From the NCBI RefSeq assembly GCF_024435355.1, contig NZ_JAMJWG010000022.1, forward strand, positions 108,377-172,376: a DNA stretch of 64,000 nucleotides. Reading direction: 5' to 3'. A model generated the notes under the pieces. It saw nothing but the letters and a program-made list of their open reading frames with translations. It was not told the DNA's origin and ran no database searches. The DNA comes from Streptomyces odontomachi (GTDB taxonomy: Bacteria; Actinomycetota; Actinomycetes; Streptomycetales; Streptomycetaceae). The position numbers and the translations under genes are program-made. Positions within the stretch are counted from its first letter, which is position 1. Every line of letters begins with the position of its first letter. Below are positions 48,077-59,517 of the stretch, in pieces.

Positions 48077-49219
48077 TCAGCGCGGATCCGTCTTCCGTGC
48101 GTCGCGGTCCAGGCTGTCGAGTGCGTGTCGGAGCACGTCACAGGCCTGACGGTGGTTGCCGGCCGCCTGGAGCAGTTCGGCCAGCCTTCGGCAGACGGTG
48201 AGTGCTTCGGGGCCGAACTGCTTGTGGGTCTGCTGGAAGGCGACCTCCAGCGTCTCCATGGCCTCCCTCTCCTGACCGGTTTCGGCGAGCAACTCCGCGA
48301 GTTCCAGATGTACCGCGAAACTGACGCCTTCGGCATCGGGCACCCTGGCCTGCAAGATCATCCGAAGGATCGGCAGGGCGTCGCGGTTGCGGCCGACGGA
48401 GCGCAGCAGCCGGGCGAGCTGGAGCCCGGTCGCCATCATCGCCGTCTGCACCTCGATGTCGATGACCGGTCCCGCGGCGGCCGTGTGGGAGGCGCGTGCC
48501 CGGTTGCGGACCAGCGGCAACCGCCCGACGTCGTTCTCCTGGCTGCGCTGCGGGCGGGGGCGGTTCTTCGACAGCAGTCGGGCTTCGAGCTCCCTGAAGA
48601 GGGTCTCCAGGTCGAGTGTCTCGGGTGCCTGCCGGACGCCGTTGCGCAGCAGGTGGAGCAGTTCTCCGGTGAAGGCGGTGTAGCGCTCGCCCTCCGGGGC
48701 CAGCGCCACGTGGTCCCTGGGCGACGCCGTGAGCACGTACGCGCCGTCGACGCTCGTCTGCGCGGCGAAGTCGCCGGCGCTCAGAGTGCGGGCGGCCCGG
48801 CCGCTGAAGCAGCAGTCAAGGATCACGATCTTCCGCCGCGCCGGGGAGGCGCGTAACGCCGTCCTGAGGTGCCGGTACTCGGTCGCCGTGTAGCCGGCAC
48901 CGTCCCGGGAGCCCGTCAGTGCGAGGTAGAGGTCGGCGGACTCGCTGTCCCGCAGGCCGTGCCCGCAGTAGTACACCACCAGGGTGTCGCTGGCCTGCCG
49001 CCCCAGCTCGTAGACGGGTTCCAGGAGGTCCGCCGGGGTGGCGGGGTCGAGGGTGATGCGGCAGCGCGGGGTAGGCAGCCCCCAGATGGTCGCGTCCATG
49101 AGGGCACCGGCGAGGTCGGCGGTGTTGTTCGTGACGGCCGGCAACTGCACGAGGTGCTGGTAGGCGGACGTCCCGACGAGGACAGCCGCCGACGCCGAGG
49201 GGTCAGGCAGCTCCGGCAT
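48077..49219 (-). CDS. Caspase-like protease, EACC1-associated type, with C-terminal TPR region
   Basis: 380 aa. The N-terminal p20-like peptidase C14 domain (about 8-235) begins AAVLVGTSAYQHLVQLP. The catalytic dyad is intact: H87 in VVYYCGHGLRDS and Cys in VILDCCFSG (C137 by analogy to DSCHSG, with C136 beside it). A middle linker (235-265) is basic and proline-containing. Residues about 265-375 form repeated helical pairs (GLQLARLLRSVGRNRDALPIL, LAELLAETGQEREAMETL, LAELLQAAGNHRQACDVL) typical of TPRs. No signal peptide. It overlaps the EACC1 gene by 17 bp. Predicted to be the effector of a conflict or cell-death module; its substrate is unknown. Confidence 0.92.
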   Translation of the reverse strand: MPELPDPSASAAVLVGTSAYQHLVQLPAVTNNTADLAGALMDATIWGLPTPRCRITLDPATPADLLEPVYELGRQASDTLVVYYCGHGLRDSESADLYLALTGSRDGAGYTATEYRHLRTALRASPARRKIVILDCCFSGRAARTLSAGDFAAQTSVDGAYVLTASPRDHVALAPEGERYTAFTGELLHLLRNGVRQAPETLDLETLFRELEARLLSKNRPRPQRSQENDVGRLPLVRNRARASHTAAAGPVIDIEVQTAMMATGLQLARLLRSVGRNRDALPILRMILQARVPDAEGVSFAVHLELAELLAETGQEREAMETLEVAFQQTHKQFGPEALTVCRRLAELLQAAGNHRQACDVLRHALDSLDRDARKTDPR

Positions 49220-49607
49220 CGTCGTCCTGAGGCTGCGCGAGGAGGTCCGTCAACCGGCGCACCGTCTCCGGATCGGCGTCATGGATGTCCACGCGGAGGG
49301 TCCCCCGGTGCACGGAGACCCGCGGCGATGCGGGTCTGGCGGAGCGCCACTGGGCGATGCCCGCGACGAGTTGGCCCGCACCGAGCCCGGTGCTCACGCT
49401 CAGCGAGATGATGTCCAGCAGGCTGCCCATGTGCTCGCTGCCGGGTGGCTGCGAGGCGCTGAGCACCCCGTGGGCGTGGGGCCCGATGTCCTCGTCCGCT
49501 GTGAGCCAACGCAGCAGGGACCGCAGCTCCTCCTCCGTGTCCCCGCCCGTCTCCACCGTCACCTGGATCGTCCGCACGACTCCCCCGTTCCTTCGTCGCT
49601 CGCTCAT
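49203..49607 (-). CDS. EACC1 (effector-associated constant component 1)-like protein
   Basis: 134 aa. The pattern is a beta strand with a short acidic loop (TIQVTVETGGDTEEELRSLLRWLTAD), a helix-rich Gly/Leu/Ser segment (MGSLLDIISLSVSTGLGAGQLVAGIAQW), then a basic SARP turn and two strands (RVSVHRGTLRVDIHDAD), ending in a helix. This is the standard EACC1 arrangement found beside caspase- or trypsin-type effectors in actinobacteria. It probably links sensor to effector rather than acting as an enzyme. Its ATG overlaps the kinase stop (ATGA, 49604-49607). The hydrophobic segment is borderline for a membrane helix. Confidence 0.88.
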   Translation of the reverse strand: MSERRRNGGVVRTIQVTVETGGDTEEELRSLLRWLTADEDIGPHAHGVLSASQPPGSEHMGSLLDIISLSVSTGLGAGQLVAGIAQWRSARPASPRVSVHRGTLRVDIHDADPETVRRLTDLLAQPQDDDAGAA

Positions 49608-50977
49608 GTGGCGAGCCCTCCTGCCGGTCCCCCGGGCAGTTGCTGGGCGCTGGTCGTGCCGATCGCGCCGGCCGCCCGGTCGGCGACCGTGGAGAAGGCC
49701 GTCAGGGCCTCTGCCGACGCACCGAGGCGGGCCAGGCACACCGCACGCCAGTAGTGCGCCGTCAGGGTCGTCGGATGCTCGGCGCCGAGCGCGCTCCTGC
49801 ACACCGCGTGGACCGCCGCAAGCAGCTCATCGGCGTCCGCCAGCTCGCCGCGCTGCACCAGGCCGACCGCCTCGCGCAACCGGGCTTCGGCGGCTTCCGG
49901 GGCCATGGCGCGCAGGATGTGCTCGCGCGTCAACTGGCTGAGCCGGAAAGACCGGAGAGACGGATCGGCCTCGGCCGGCTCGATGCCGTCCCGGAGCCGC
50001 ACATAGGGCGTGGTGGACGGCCTGGTGGACGGCCGCCACGTGTGCTCCGGCTCGATGGACCCCGCTGCCGCCACGTCGTCGGTGAGGCGCGACACGGCTC
50101 GGCCGCGCACCCCGCCCGTGATCGCGCTGGCGATCAGCGCCTCGGGCTGTGGCGGGCAGTGCAACCGTGCGACCACCTCGTCCATCGACGGCCGCTCCGC
50201 CGGGTCCTTCCGGAGGAGATCTGTGACCAGGCTCGCCAGATCGGGCGGAATGCCCGGCACCACTGCCGCGATGTCGGGCCGGGTTTCGTTGATGATGTTG
50301 TAGATGACGCCGTAGGCCGAGGTCCCCTCGTAGGGCTCCCTGCCGCTGAGCATGACGTACGTGCACACTCCGAGGGAGTAGAGGTCCCCCGCCGGCCCTG
50401 TCTGCTGGCCCCGGATGGACTCGGGGGGCATGTACTGGGGCGTGCCGATGATGTGACCGGTCCGGGTCAGGGTGGTTTCGACCCCGCTCCACAGCATGGT
50501 GGCGATCCCGAAGTCCTGGAGCACCACGCGCCCGGCGCGGGTCAGATGGACGTTGCCGGGTTTGATGTCCCGGTGCAGCACGCCGGCCTCGTGGGCCGCG
50601 GCCAGGCCCGCGCACATGCCCGTCACCACCGCGCGCACCAGCGGGGCGGCGAGCGGTCCCTGCCGGATCATCGACCGGAGGTCAAGGCCGTCCAGCAGTT
50701 CCATCACGAGGTAGGCGTTGGAGTCGTGCACTCCGAAGTCGTGCACGGCCACGGCGTTCGGATGCGAGATGCGTGCCAGCGCACGGGCCTCCCTGCGGAA
50801 GCGCTGCGTCCACTCCTCACCGTCGGAGGCGGCGTGCATCAGCTTGACCGCCACGCGCCGGTCGAGCACCTCGTCCTGTGCCGCGAACACCTCGCCCATA
50901 CCGCCCCGGCCGATGACGTTGAGTATCCGGTACCGCTCCCCGATCAACGACCCGACCGAACGGGATTGTCCTGCCAT
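49604..50977 (-). CDS. Hanks-type Ser/Thr protein kinase with helical C-terminus
   Basis: 457 aa. All kinase motifs are present: Gly loop GRGGMGEVFA (23-32), VAVK with K45, HRDIKPGN with D137, DFG at 155-157, a Thr-rich activation loop TTLTRTG, and GTPQYMPPE (APE replaced by PPE). The kinase domain ends near 275. A linker follows (275-370), then a region with TPR-like helices (LREAVGLVQRGELADADELLAAVHAVCRSALG). There is no transmembrane helix or PASTA domain, so it is cytosolic, unlike PknB. It begins 23 bp after the relA stop on the same strand. Likely the regulatory or input kinase of the module with EACC1 and the caspase. Confidence 0.93.
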   Translation of the reverse strand: MAGQSRSVGSLIGERYRILNVIGRGGMGEVFAAQDEVLDRRVAVKLMHAASDGEEWTQRFRREARALARISHPNAVAVHDFGVHDSNAYLVMELLDGLDLRSMIRQGPLAAPLVRAVVTGMCAGLAAAHEAGVLHRDIKPGNVHLTRAGRVVLQDFGIATMLWSGVETTLTRTGHIIGTPQYMPPESIRGQQTGPAGDLYSLGVCTYVMLSGREPYEGTSAYGVIYNIINETRPDIAAVVPGIPPDLASLVTDLLRKDPAERPSMDEVVARLHCPPQPEALIASAITGGVRGRAVSRLTDDVAAAGSIEPEHTWRPSTRPSTTPYVRLRDGIEPAEADPSLRSFRLSQLTREHILRAMAPEAAEARLREAVGLVQRGELADADELLAAVHAVCRSALGAEHPTTLTAHYWRAVCLARLGASAEALTAFSTVADRAAGAIGTTSAQQLPGGPAGGLAT

Positions 50978-51000
50978 GGTGTCCCCCGCCCCCCGTTGCC

Positions 51001-53619
<2,619 letters not shown>

Positions 53620-53732
53620 GGGCGCTCCTCGTGCGCGCTTGGTCCGGGTCCACGGGTCGTGCCCCGGATAGCCCATGGTAGCCATCCCTGGCCGGCGGCT
53701 CGCCTTCGGCCATCGGGACAGCCCTTTGGCGC

Positions 53733-53777
53733 AAAAACACCGCGGCCGGGCTCCGGATTCCTCCGGGCCCGGCCGCG
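53733..53777 (-). terminator. Intrinsic terminator downstream of apt
   Basis: The perfect 10-bp stem CGCGGCCGGG / CCCGGCCGCG (53741-53777) has a further internal CCGG-containing loop. On the minus strand it is followed by TGTTTTTG, a real T-run. It separates the yajC-secD-secF-apt unit from relA, so relA should have its own promoter between about 53620 and 53733. Confidence 0.9.
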
Positions 53778-53829
53778 ATGCCGTGCGATGCAACGATGTG
53801 AATGCGCCGCGCACGCGTGACCAGGCTGG

Positions 53830-54417
53830 TCAGAGCGTGATGAGGGCCTCCAGCGGGGCGCCGCCGAGGGCGGTCGCCACCCGCTCGCGCCCGCTGAGGA
53901 AGCCCAGCTCCAGGAGCACCGTGAGGCCCACCACCTCGGCGCCGGCGCGCTGTATGAGCTGCACGGACGCCTCGGCGGTGCCGCCGGTCGCCAGCACGTC
54001 GTCGATGACCATGACGCGGTCGCCTGCGGACAGGTCCTCGGCGTGCACCTCGATCTCGGCCGTGCCGTACTCCAGATCGTAGGTCTGGCTGAGGGTGGCG
54101 CCGGGCAGCTTGCCCGCCTTGCGCACCGGAATGAAGCCGAGACCCGCACGGACGGCGACCGGCGCGGCCAGTATGAAGCCGCGCGCCTCCAGGCCGGCGA
54201 CCTTGGTGGCCCCGCACCGCTGGGTGACCTCGCTGAGCGTGTCCGTGAGCGCCGCGAAAGCCACCGGGTCGGCGAGCAGCGGGGTGAGGTCCTTGAAGAT
54301 CACACCCGGCTGCGGGAAGTCCTGCACGTCCCGAATGCGGCTGAGCAGGAGTTCCCGCACGTCCGTCACGGCTGGTTCACCCGTCTGTTCACTCGCCTGT
54401 TCACCCGTCTGTGTCAT
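53830..54417 (-). CDS. apt: Adenine phosphoribosyltransferase
   Basis: Salvages adenine to AMP with PRPP. 195 aa. The PRPP loop is VMVIDDVLATGGTAEA; EARGFILAAPVAVRAGLGFIPVRKAGKLPG and the flexible loop SQTYDLEYGTAEIE are family marks. The N-terminal 17 residues are a variable Thr/Gln/Glu extension. Its start overlaps the secF stop as ATGA, and apt-relA neighbourhood is conserved in actinobacteria. Confidence 0.95.
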   Translation of the reverse strand: MTQTGEQASEQTGEPAVTDVRELLLSRIRDVQDFPQPGVIFKDLTPLLADPVAFAALTDTLSEVTQRCGATKVAGLEARGFILAAPVAVRAGLGFIPVRKAGKLPGATLSQTYDLEYGTAEIEVHAEDLSAGDRVMVIDDVLATGGTAEASVQLIQRAGAEVVGLTVLLELGFLSGRERVATALGGAPLEALITL

Positions 54418-55538
54418 CGGCGCTTCCCCGAGGGGCGACCGCGGCCACGGTTACGGGAGGTGGGCTGGACGCGCTGGCCGACGACGGCGGGGGTGGCGTC
54501 CTCCGGCTCGTCGTCATCGGCCGCAGACTCGGCGGCCGACTCGCTCTCCGGAAGGGACTCGCCCTTGGCGGCGGCCGAGGCCCGCTTGGCCAGGACCCGC
54601 CTCTTGAGGGCCTTCAGCGGCTGCTCGCGTTCCTTGAGGTCGGTGACGAGCGGGGTCGCGATGAAGATCGACGAGTACGCACCGGCGGCGAGACCGACGA
54701 ACAGCGACAGCGAGATGTCGTTCAGCATGCCGGCGCCGAGGAAGCCGCCACCGATGAACAGCAGACCGGCGACCGGCAGCAGCGCCACCACGGTGGTGTT
54801 GATGGAACGCACCAGCGTGCCGTTGATGGAGCGGTTGGCGATCTCGCTGTACGTCCAGCGGTTCTGCTTGAGGATGTCCTTCGAGCTCTCCTTGAGGCTG
54901 TCGAAGACGACCACGGTGTCGTACAGCGAGTAACCGAGGATGGTCAGCAGACCGATGATCGTGCCGGGTGAGACCTCGAAGCCGACGAGCGCGTAGACAC
55001 CGGTGGTGATGGTGATGTCGTGGATCAGGGCGACGAGCGCGGCGACGGCCATACGCCACTCGAAGGCGATCGCCAGATAGATCACGACGAGCACCATGAA
55101 GACGCCGAGGCCGGTCCAGGCCTTGTTGGCGATCGTCTCGCCCCAGCTGGGGCCGACCAGGTCGGCGTTGATGGCGTCGGACTTGAGGTTCAGGTCCTTG
55201 GACAGCTGGTCCTTGATCTGGTCGGACTTGGCCGTGTCGACGCCGCTGACCTGGATGCGCAGGCCGCCGGTGCCGAGCTTCTGGACGATGGCGTCCTTGC
55301 CGGAGGCCCGTTCGGCGGAGTGCTCGGCCTGGGACACGGACACGCTCGTCTTCGGCGTGGTGAAGACGGCACCGCCCTGGAAGTCGATGCTCAGGTTGAG
55401 CCCGCGCACCACCAGGCCGACGAAGGCGGTGATGGTGATCAGGATCGAGACGCTGTACCAGATCTTGCGCTTGGTGATGAAGTCGTAGCCGACCTCGCCA
55501 CGGTGGAGCCGGGCGCCGAGTGTGCCGAGTCGGGACAT
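54414..55538 (-). CDS. secF: Protein translocase subunit SecF
   Basis: RND-type membrane subunit that uses the proton gradient to assist Sec export with SecD. 374 aa, six predicted helices: helix 1 at about 28-48, then a periplasmic-type loop with LSIDFQGGAVF, and a second cluster from about 165 to 310 (GVYALVGFEVSPGTIIGLLTILGYSLYDTVVVFDSLKE is the SecF signature). The C-terminal 70 residues are a charged cytoplasmic tail, Ala/Glu/Asp-rich then Arg-rich. It starts 1 bp after the secD stop region. Confidence 0.96.
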   Translation of the reverse strand: MSRLGTLGARLHRGEVGYDFITKRKIWYSVSILITITAFVGLVVRGLNLSIDFQGGAVFTTPKTSVSVSQAEHSAERASGKDAIVQKLGTGGLRIQVSGVDTAKSDQIKDQLSKDLNLKSDAINADLVGPSWGETIANKAWTGLGVFMVLVVIYLAIAFEWRMAVAALVALIHDITITTGVYALVGFEVSPGTIIGLLTILGYSLYDTVVVFDSLKESSKDILKQNRWTYSEIANRSINGTLVRSINTTVVALLPVAGLLFIGGGFLGAGMLNDISLSLFVGLAAGAYSSIFIATPLVTDLKEREQPLKALKRRVLAKRASAAAKGESLPESESAAESAADDDEPEDATPAVVGQRVQPTSRNRGRGRPSGKRR

Positions 55539-55539
55539 C

Positions 55540-57351
55540 TCACGCCTCCTTCGGTTCGACGGGGGCGCTGGTACGGCGCGAGCGGCGCAGCGGCGGCTGC
55601 ACTCCGAGCCGTTTCGGGTCCAGTCCCGACCAGGAGTGACCGCTGGCGAAGAATTTCTTGCGCGCCAGGATGGTCATCAGCGGCTTGGTGAAGAGGAACA
55701 CGACGACCACGTCGAGCAGGGTGGTCAGACCGAGCGTGAAGGCGAAGCCCTGCACCTTGCCGACGGTGACGATGAACAGCACCGCGGCGGCGAGGAACGA
55801 CACGAAGTCGGAGACCAGGATGGTGCGCCGGGCACGCGGCCAGGCGCGCTCGACGGCCGGGCGCAGCGTGCGGCCCTCGCGGATGCCGTCCCTTATGCGT
55901 TCGAAGAACACGATGAACGAGTCCGCCGTGATGCCGATCGCGACGATCGCACCACACACCGCTGGCAGGTTCAGCGCGAAGCCGATGGCCGGGCCGAGCA
56001 GGGACATGATCGTGTACGTCAGCACCGCCGAGACCAGCAACGAGGTGATGGCGATGAGGGACAGGCCGCGGTAGTAGAACACCAGGTACAGCACGACCAG
56101 GGCGAGGCCGATGGCACCGGCGATGAGGCCGGCGTGCAGCTGCTCGCCGCCGAGCGCCGGGCTGACCGTGGTGACGTTGTCCTCCTTGAAGGACAGCGGC
56201 AGGGCGCCGTACGAGAGCATGTTGGACAGGCTCTGGGCGGACTCCTGGGTGAAGTTGCCGGTGATCTCGGCACTGCCGCCGGTCAGCGCCTCGCTGACAC
56301 GCGGGTCGGAGACGACCTCGCCGTCCAGGACGATGGCGAACTGGTTCTGCGGCTGCTGCTTCTTCGCCAGCTCACCGGTGATGTCACCGAACTTCTTGCT
56401 GCCGTTGCCGGTGAACTGCATGGTGACCTGCCAGCCCGCCGCGCCCTGCGTGTCGTACTGCGCCTGGGCCTTCTTCACGTCGGTACCGGCGACGGCCGCG
56501 GGGCCGAGGATGTACTTCTCCCACTGGTCCTGGGAGTCCTTGCCGCACACCACGACCGGGTCGGACGGCTTGGTCTTCATCGCGGCGGTGGTGGCGGTGT
56601 TGGAGCGCACCTTCGGGTTCTCGCAGTCCAGCTTCTCGAACTTGGCCTGGAGGGCGGCGGCCTGGGCGTCGGTGGCCCCGTCGCCGGACGTGGCGCTCGC
56701 GGACGGGCTGGCCGGGGAGGAGGCCTTGTCGCCGCTCTTGCCGGCGGAGCTGGACGGCGAGGGGTCGGACTTCAGCGCCTGGGAGATGGCGCGGCCCTGG
56801 GAGGACGGGCTGGAGCTCGCGCTGGGGCTGCTGGAAGAGGTCGCCTTCTCGCCGGAGCCCTTGTCGCCGGCCGGGCTCTTGCTGGCGTTCGGGCTGGCGC
56901 TGCTGCTCGACGAGGGGCTGGCGGACTGCTGGGGTGTGGGCTTGCCGGCGTCCAGCGTCAGCACGGGGCGGAAGAAGAGCTGCGCGGTGGTGCCGACCTG
57001 CTCGCGGGCCTCCTTTGAGTTGGTGCCGCGGGGGATGTTCACGATGATGTGATTGCTGCCCTGCGTCTGCACCTCGGCCTCGGAGACACCAAGACCGTTG
57101 ACACGGCGCGAGATGATGTCGACGGCCGTGTTCATGTTGGTCTGGTTGACCGCGTTCTTCTGGCCGGCGCTGTTCTTCGCCTCGAGCGTGATGCTCGTTC
57201 CCCCGGCGAGGTCGATGCCCAGGCGCGGCTTGGTGTTCCCGGACAGGAACATGCCCCCGGTGAGCGCGATCATCGCCACCAGGATCAGGACCAGGGCGCG
57301 TCCCGGTTTATTCGGGTTGCGCGTCCGCCGGCCTCTTGTGGGTGCTGCCAC
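55540..57351 (-). CDS. secD: Protein translocase subunit SecD
   Basis: Partner of SecF. 603 aa. TM1 spans about 19-36, then LGIDLAGGTSITLEA (family motif) and the P1 domain. A Ser/Ala/Pro/Lys low-complexity segment at about 138-228 interrupts P1. The C-terminal helices include FNLPAVCGAIVAIGITADSFIVFFERIRD-like RND motif 4, reading FALNLPAVCGAIVAIGITAD. The GTG ending at 57351 (VAAPTRGRR) has AGGGAG upstream; a longer frame to 57453 is not family-like. The serine-rich insert is typical of Streptomyces SecD but long. Confidence 0.95.
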   Translation of the reverse strand: MAAPTRGRRTRNPNKPGRALVLILVAMIALTGGMFLSGNTKPRLGIDLAGGTSITLEAKNSAGQKNAVNQTNMNTAVDIISRRVNGLGVSEAEVQTQGSNHIIVNIPRGTNSKEAREQVGTTAQLFFRPVLTLDAGKPTPQQSASPSSSSSASPNASKSPAGDKGSGEKATSSSSPSASSSPSSQGRAISQALKSDPSPSSSAGKSGDKASSPASPSASATSGDGATDAQAAALQAKFEKLDCENPKVRSNTATTAAMKTKPSDPVVVCGKDSQDQWEKYILGPAAVAGTDVKKAQAQYDTQGAAGWQVTMQFTGNGSKKFGDITGELAKKQQPQNQFAIVLDGEVVSDPRVSEALTGGSAEITGNFTQESAQSLSNMLSYGALPLSFKEDNVTTVSPALGGEQLHAGLIAGAIGLALVVLYLVFYYRGLSLIAITSLLVSAVLTYTIMSLLGPAIGFALNLPAVCGAIVAIGITADSFIVFFERIRDGIREGRTLRPAVERAWPRARRTILVSDFVSFLAAAVLFIVTVGKVQGFAFTLGLTTLLDVVVVFLFTKPLMTILARKKFFASGHSWSGLDPKRLGVQPPLRRSRRTSAPVEPKEA

Positions 57352-57489
57352 CTTCTCGTTCTCCCTCTCTGGCCACACCCGGCGCGCGCGGCGCACGGGT
57401 GACCATGAAATGGTGTCGAGATACCGCGCGAAACCGCACGTTTCCGGGGTCACCGTGCGTGGTCGACTGCACGGTGCCCCCGGGCGTGA

Positions 57490-58071
57490 CTACTTCGCGT
57501 CGGACTCGCCGTCGGTCTTCTTCGACTCCGCCCCGTCGGTCTGGGCGGTGGCATCGGCCTTGGCGGTCTTCTTCGGCTCGGGGTCGCCGGACGCGGAAGC
57601 GTCTTCGTCGGCGTCGTCGTCGGAGGCGGTCGCCTTGTCGGCCGGCTCGGCTACATCGGCCTTGTCCGTCTTGCCGAGGTCGATGCGCGAGTCGTCAGAA
57701 GTGTCGGCGGTCTCGTCGGTCTCGGTGAGCTCAGAGAGGGCGGACGCGTCGTCCGGCACTATCGGGCTGTCCAGGTCGAGGGTCTCCCCCGGGCCGTGCA
57801 CGATGCGGTTGTACTCGTCGTCGTCCAGGACGGAGCCGATCGCGTTCTTCGCGTAGATCGCATGCGTGCCCGGAGCCACCTCCAGGAGAACCGTCTCGTC
57901 CTGGACCTCCTTCACGATGGCGTACATACCACCGATCGTGCGGACGCCGGATCCGGGCTGCATCTGGTTCCGCATCTGCTGGGCCTGCGTCTGCTTGCGC
58001 TTGGCGGACCGGGTCATCAGGAACATGGCCCCGATGAGCACGATGAACGGGAGGAGGGTCACGAGACTCAC
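57490..58071 (-). CDS. yajC: Preprotein translocase accessory subunit YajC
   Basis: 193 aa. One N-terminal transmembrane helix (about 4-21, VTLLPFIVLIGAMFLMTR), then the YajC core (QQMRNQMQPGSGVRTIGGMYAIVKEV, VLLEVAPGT). The C-terminal 95 residues are acidic, Asp/Ala/Lys-rich and probably disordered, making it about twice the E. coli length, as usual in Streptomyces. First gene of the yajC-secD-secF-apt unit. Confidence 0.95.
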   Translation of the reverse strand: MSLVTLLPFIVLIGAMFLMTRSAKRKQTQAQQMRNQMQPGSGVRTIGGMYAIVKEVQDETVLLEVAPGTHAIYAKNAIGSVLDDDEYNRIVHGPGETLDLDSPIVPDDASALSELTETDETADTSDDSRIDLGKTDKADVAEPADKATASDDDADEDASASGDPEPKKTAKADATAQTDGAESKKTDGESDAK

Positions 58072-58235
58072 GGGTCGGAACTTCCTTCATACGGCCGCAC
58101 GACTGCACAGCCTGGGTCGGGGGTGGTGGTACACCGCTTGTTAGGGCGGCATCGGCGGAGTCTAAGGGAGTCCGCACGGATGGAACAACGCTCAGCATGG
58201 CACCGCAGTTCCTGACGCCGCGACCGTCCGCGCCG

Positions 58236-59351
58236 TCAGGTTCCGAACAAGCGCTGCTGCCCGCCGCTCCCCGAACCGCCGGCCGGGGTGGCCGGTGGTG
58301 GGGTCAGGCCCAGGTGGGCCCATGCGGCGGGGGTGGCGATCCGACCGCGTGGTGTGCGGGCCAGGAGACCCTCGCGCACCAGGAACGGTTCGGCCACCTC
58401 CTCCACTGTCTCACGCTCCTCACCAACCGCTACGGACAGTGTGGACAGGCCTACGGGACCGCCGCCGAACAGCTCGATGAGCGCCTTCAGGACGGCCCGG
58501 TCGAGCCGGTCGAGGCCCCGTGCGTCGACCTCGTAGACCTTCAGCGCCGCGGCGGCGATCTCGCGGGTGATCAGGCCGTCGGCCTTGACCTGGGCGTAGT
58601 CACGCACTCGGCGCAGCAGACGGTTGGCGATCCGGGGGGTGCCGCGGGAGCGGCCGGCGATCTCTGCGGCGCCTGCTGTGTCGATGTCCACATCGAGCAG
58701 GTGGGCGGAGCGGTGCACGACGCGCTCCAGCTCGGCGGGCTCGTAGAACTCCATGTGGGCGGTGAACCCGAAACGGTCACGTAGCGGGGGCGGCAGCAGG
58801 CCCGCGCGGGTGGTGGCGCCCACCAGGGTGAACGGCGGGAGGTCGAGCGGGATGGCGGTGGCACCGGGGCCCTTGCCGACGATGACGTCGACGCGGAAGT
58901 CCTCCATGGCCATGTAGAGCATCTCTTCGGCGGGCCGCGACATCCGGTGGATCTCGTCGAGGAAGAGGACCTCGCCTTCCTGGAGCGAGGAGAGGATCGC
59001 GGCGAGGTCTCCCGCGTGCTGGATCGCGGGGCCGCTGGTGATGCGGATCGGGGCGCCCATCTCCGCGGCGATGATCATCGACAGGGTGGTCTTGCCGAGC
59101 CCGGGCGCGCCGGAGAGCAGCACGTGGTCGGCGGTGGCGCCACGGGCGCGGGCGGCGCGCAGCACCAGGTCGAGCTGCTCGCGGACCTTTTCCTGACCGA
59201 TGAATTCACCCAGGTCCTTGGGCCGCAGCGCCGCCTCGACGGCCTGGTCCTCCCCGTCGGCGGACGCGCCGACGAGCCGGCCGCCGTCGTCGGGCGCGGC
59301 GGGCGTGCCGGGGGCGGTCGGCGTGTCGCCGGTCGTGTCGTCCCAGTTCAT
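58236..59351 (-). CDS. ruvB: Holliday junction branch migration ATPase RuvB
   Basis: Motor subunit of RuvABC. 371 aa. Walker A GAPGLGKT, Walker B FLDEIHRM, sensor 1 VGATTRAGLL, and the arginine finger in RDRFGF. A C-terminal winged helix (RGRIATPAAWAHLGL) is followed by a short Gly/Ser tail. The ATG ending at 59351 (MNWDDTTGD) begins a 25-residue actinobacterial extension. The gap to ruvA is 166 bp. Confidence 0.97.
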   Translation of the reverse strand: MNWDDTTGDTPTAPGTPAAPDDGGRLVGASADGEDQAVEAALRPKDLGEFIGQEKVREQLDLVLRAARARGATADHVLLSGAPGLGKTTLSMIIAAEMGAPIRITSGPAIQHAGDLAAILSSLQEGEVLFLDEIHRMSRPAEEMLYMAMEDFRVDVIVGKGPGATAIPLDLPPFTLVGATTRAGLLPPPLRDRFGFTAHMEFYEPAELERVVHRSAHLLDVDIDTAGAAEIAGRSRGTPRIANRLLRRVRDYAQVKADGLITREIAAAALKVYEVDARGLDRLDRAVLKALIELFGGGPVGLSTLSVAVGEERETVEEVAEPFLVREGLLARTPRGRIATPAAWAHLGLTPPPATPAGGSGSGGQQRLFGT

Positions 59352-59517
59352 GCGGTGTGCCTCACGGTGGGTGCGGGTCGCGGGGGCGCTTGCAGGCGGT
59401 CGGTCGGGGCGGGTGAAGGGGCGGATGGCGCTCAGGGCGTGCGACGGAGCTGCCGGCAATCAGCATGGGACGGTGCCCCGGACCCGGGTGCGGTGGCCGC
59501 GGGTCACTCTGCGCCGG

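Noticed and set aside
53620..53814. In-frame upstream extension of relA to ATG codons at 53685 or 53814
   Set aside because: The added residues would cross the intergenic space next to the apt terminator, and a TTG with GAGGAGCG upstream fits the family N-terminus.
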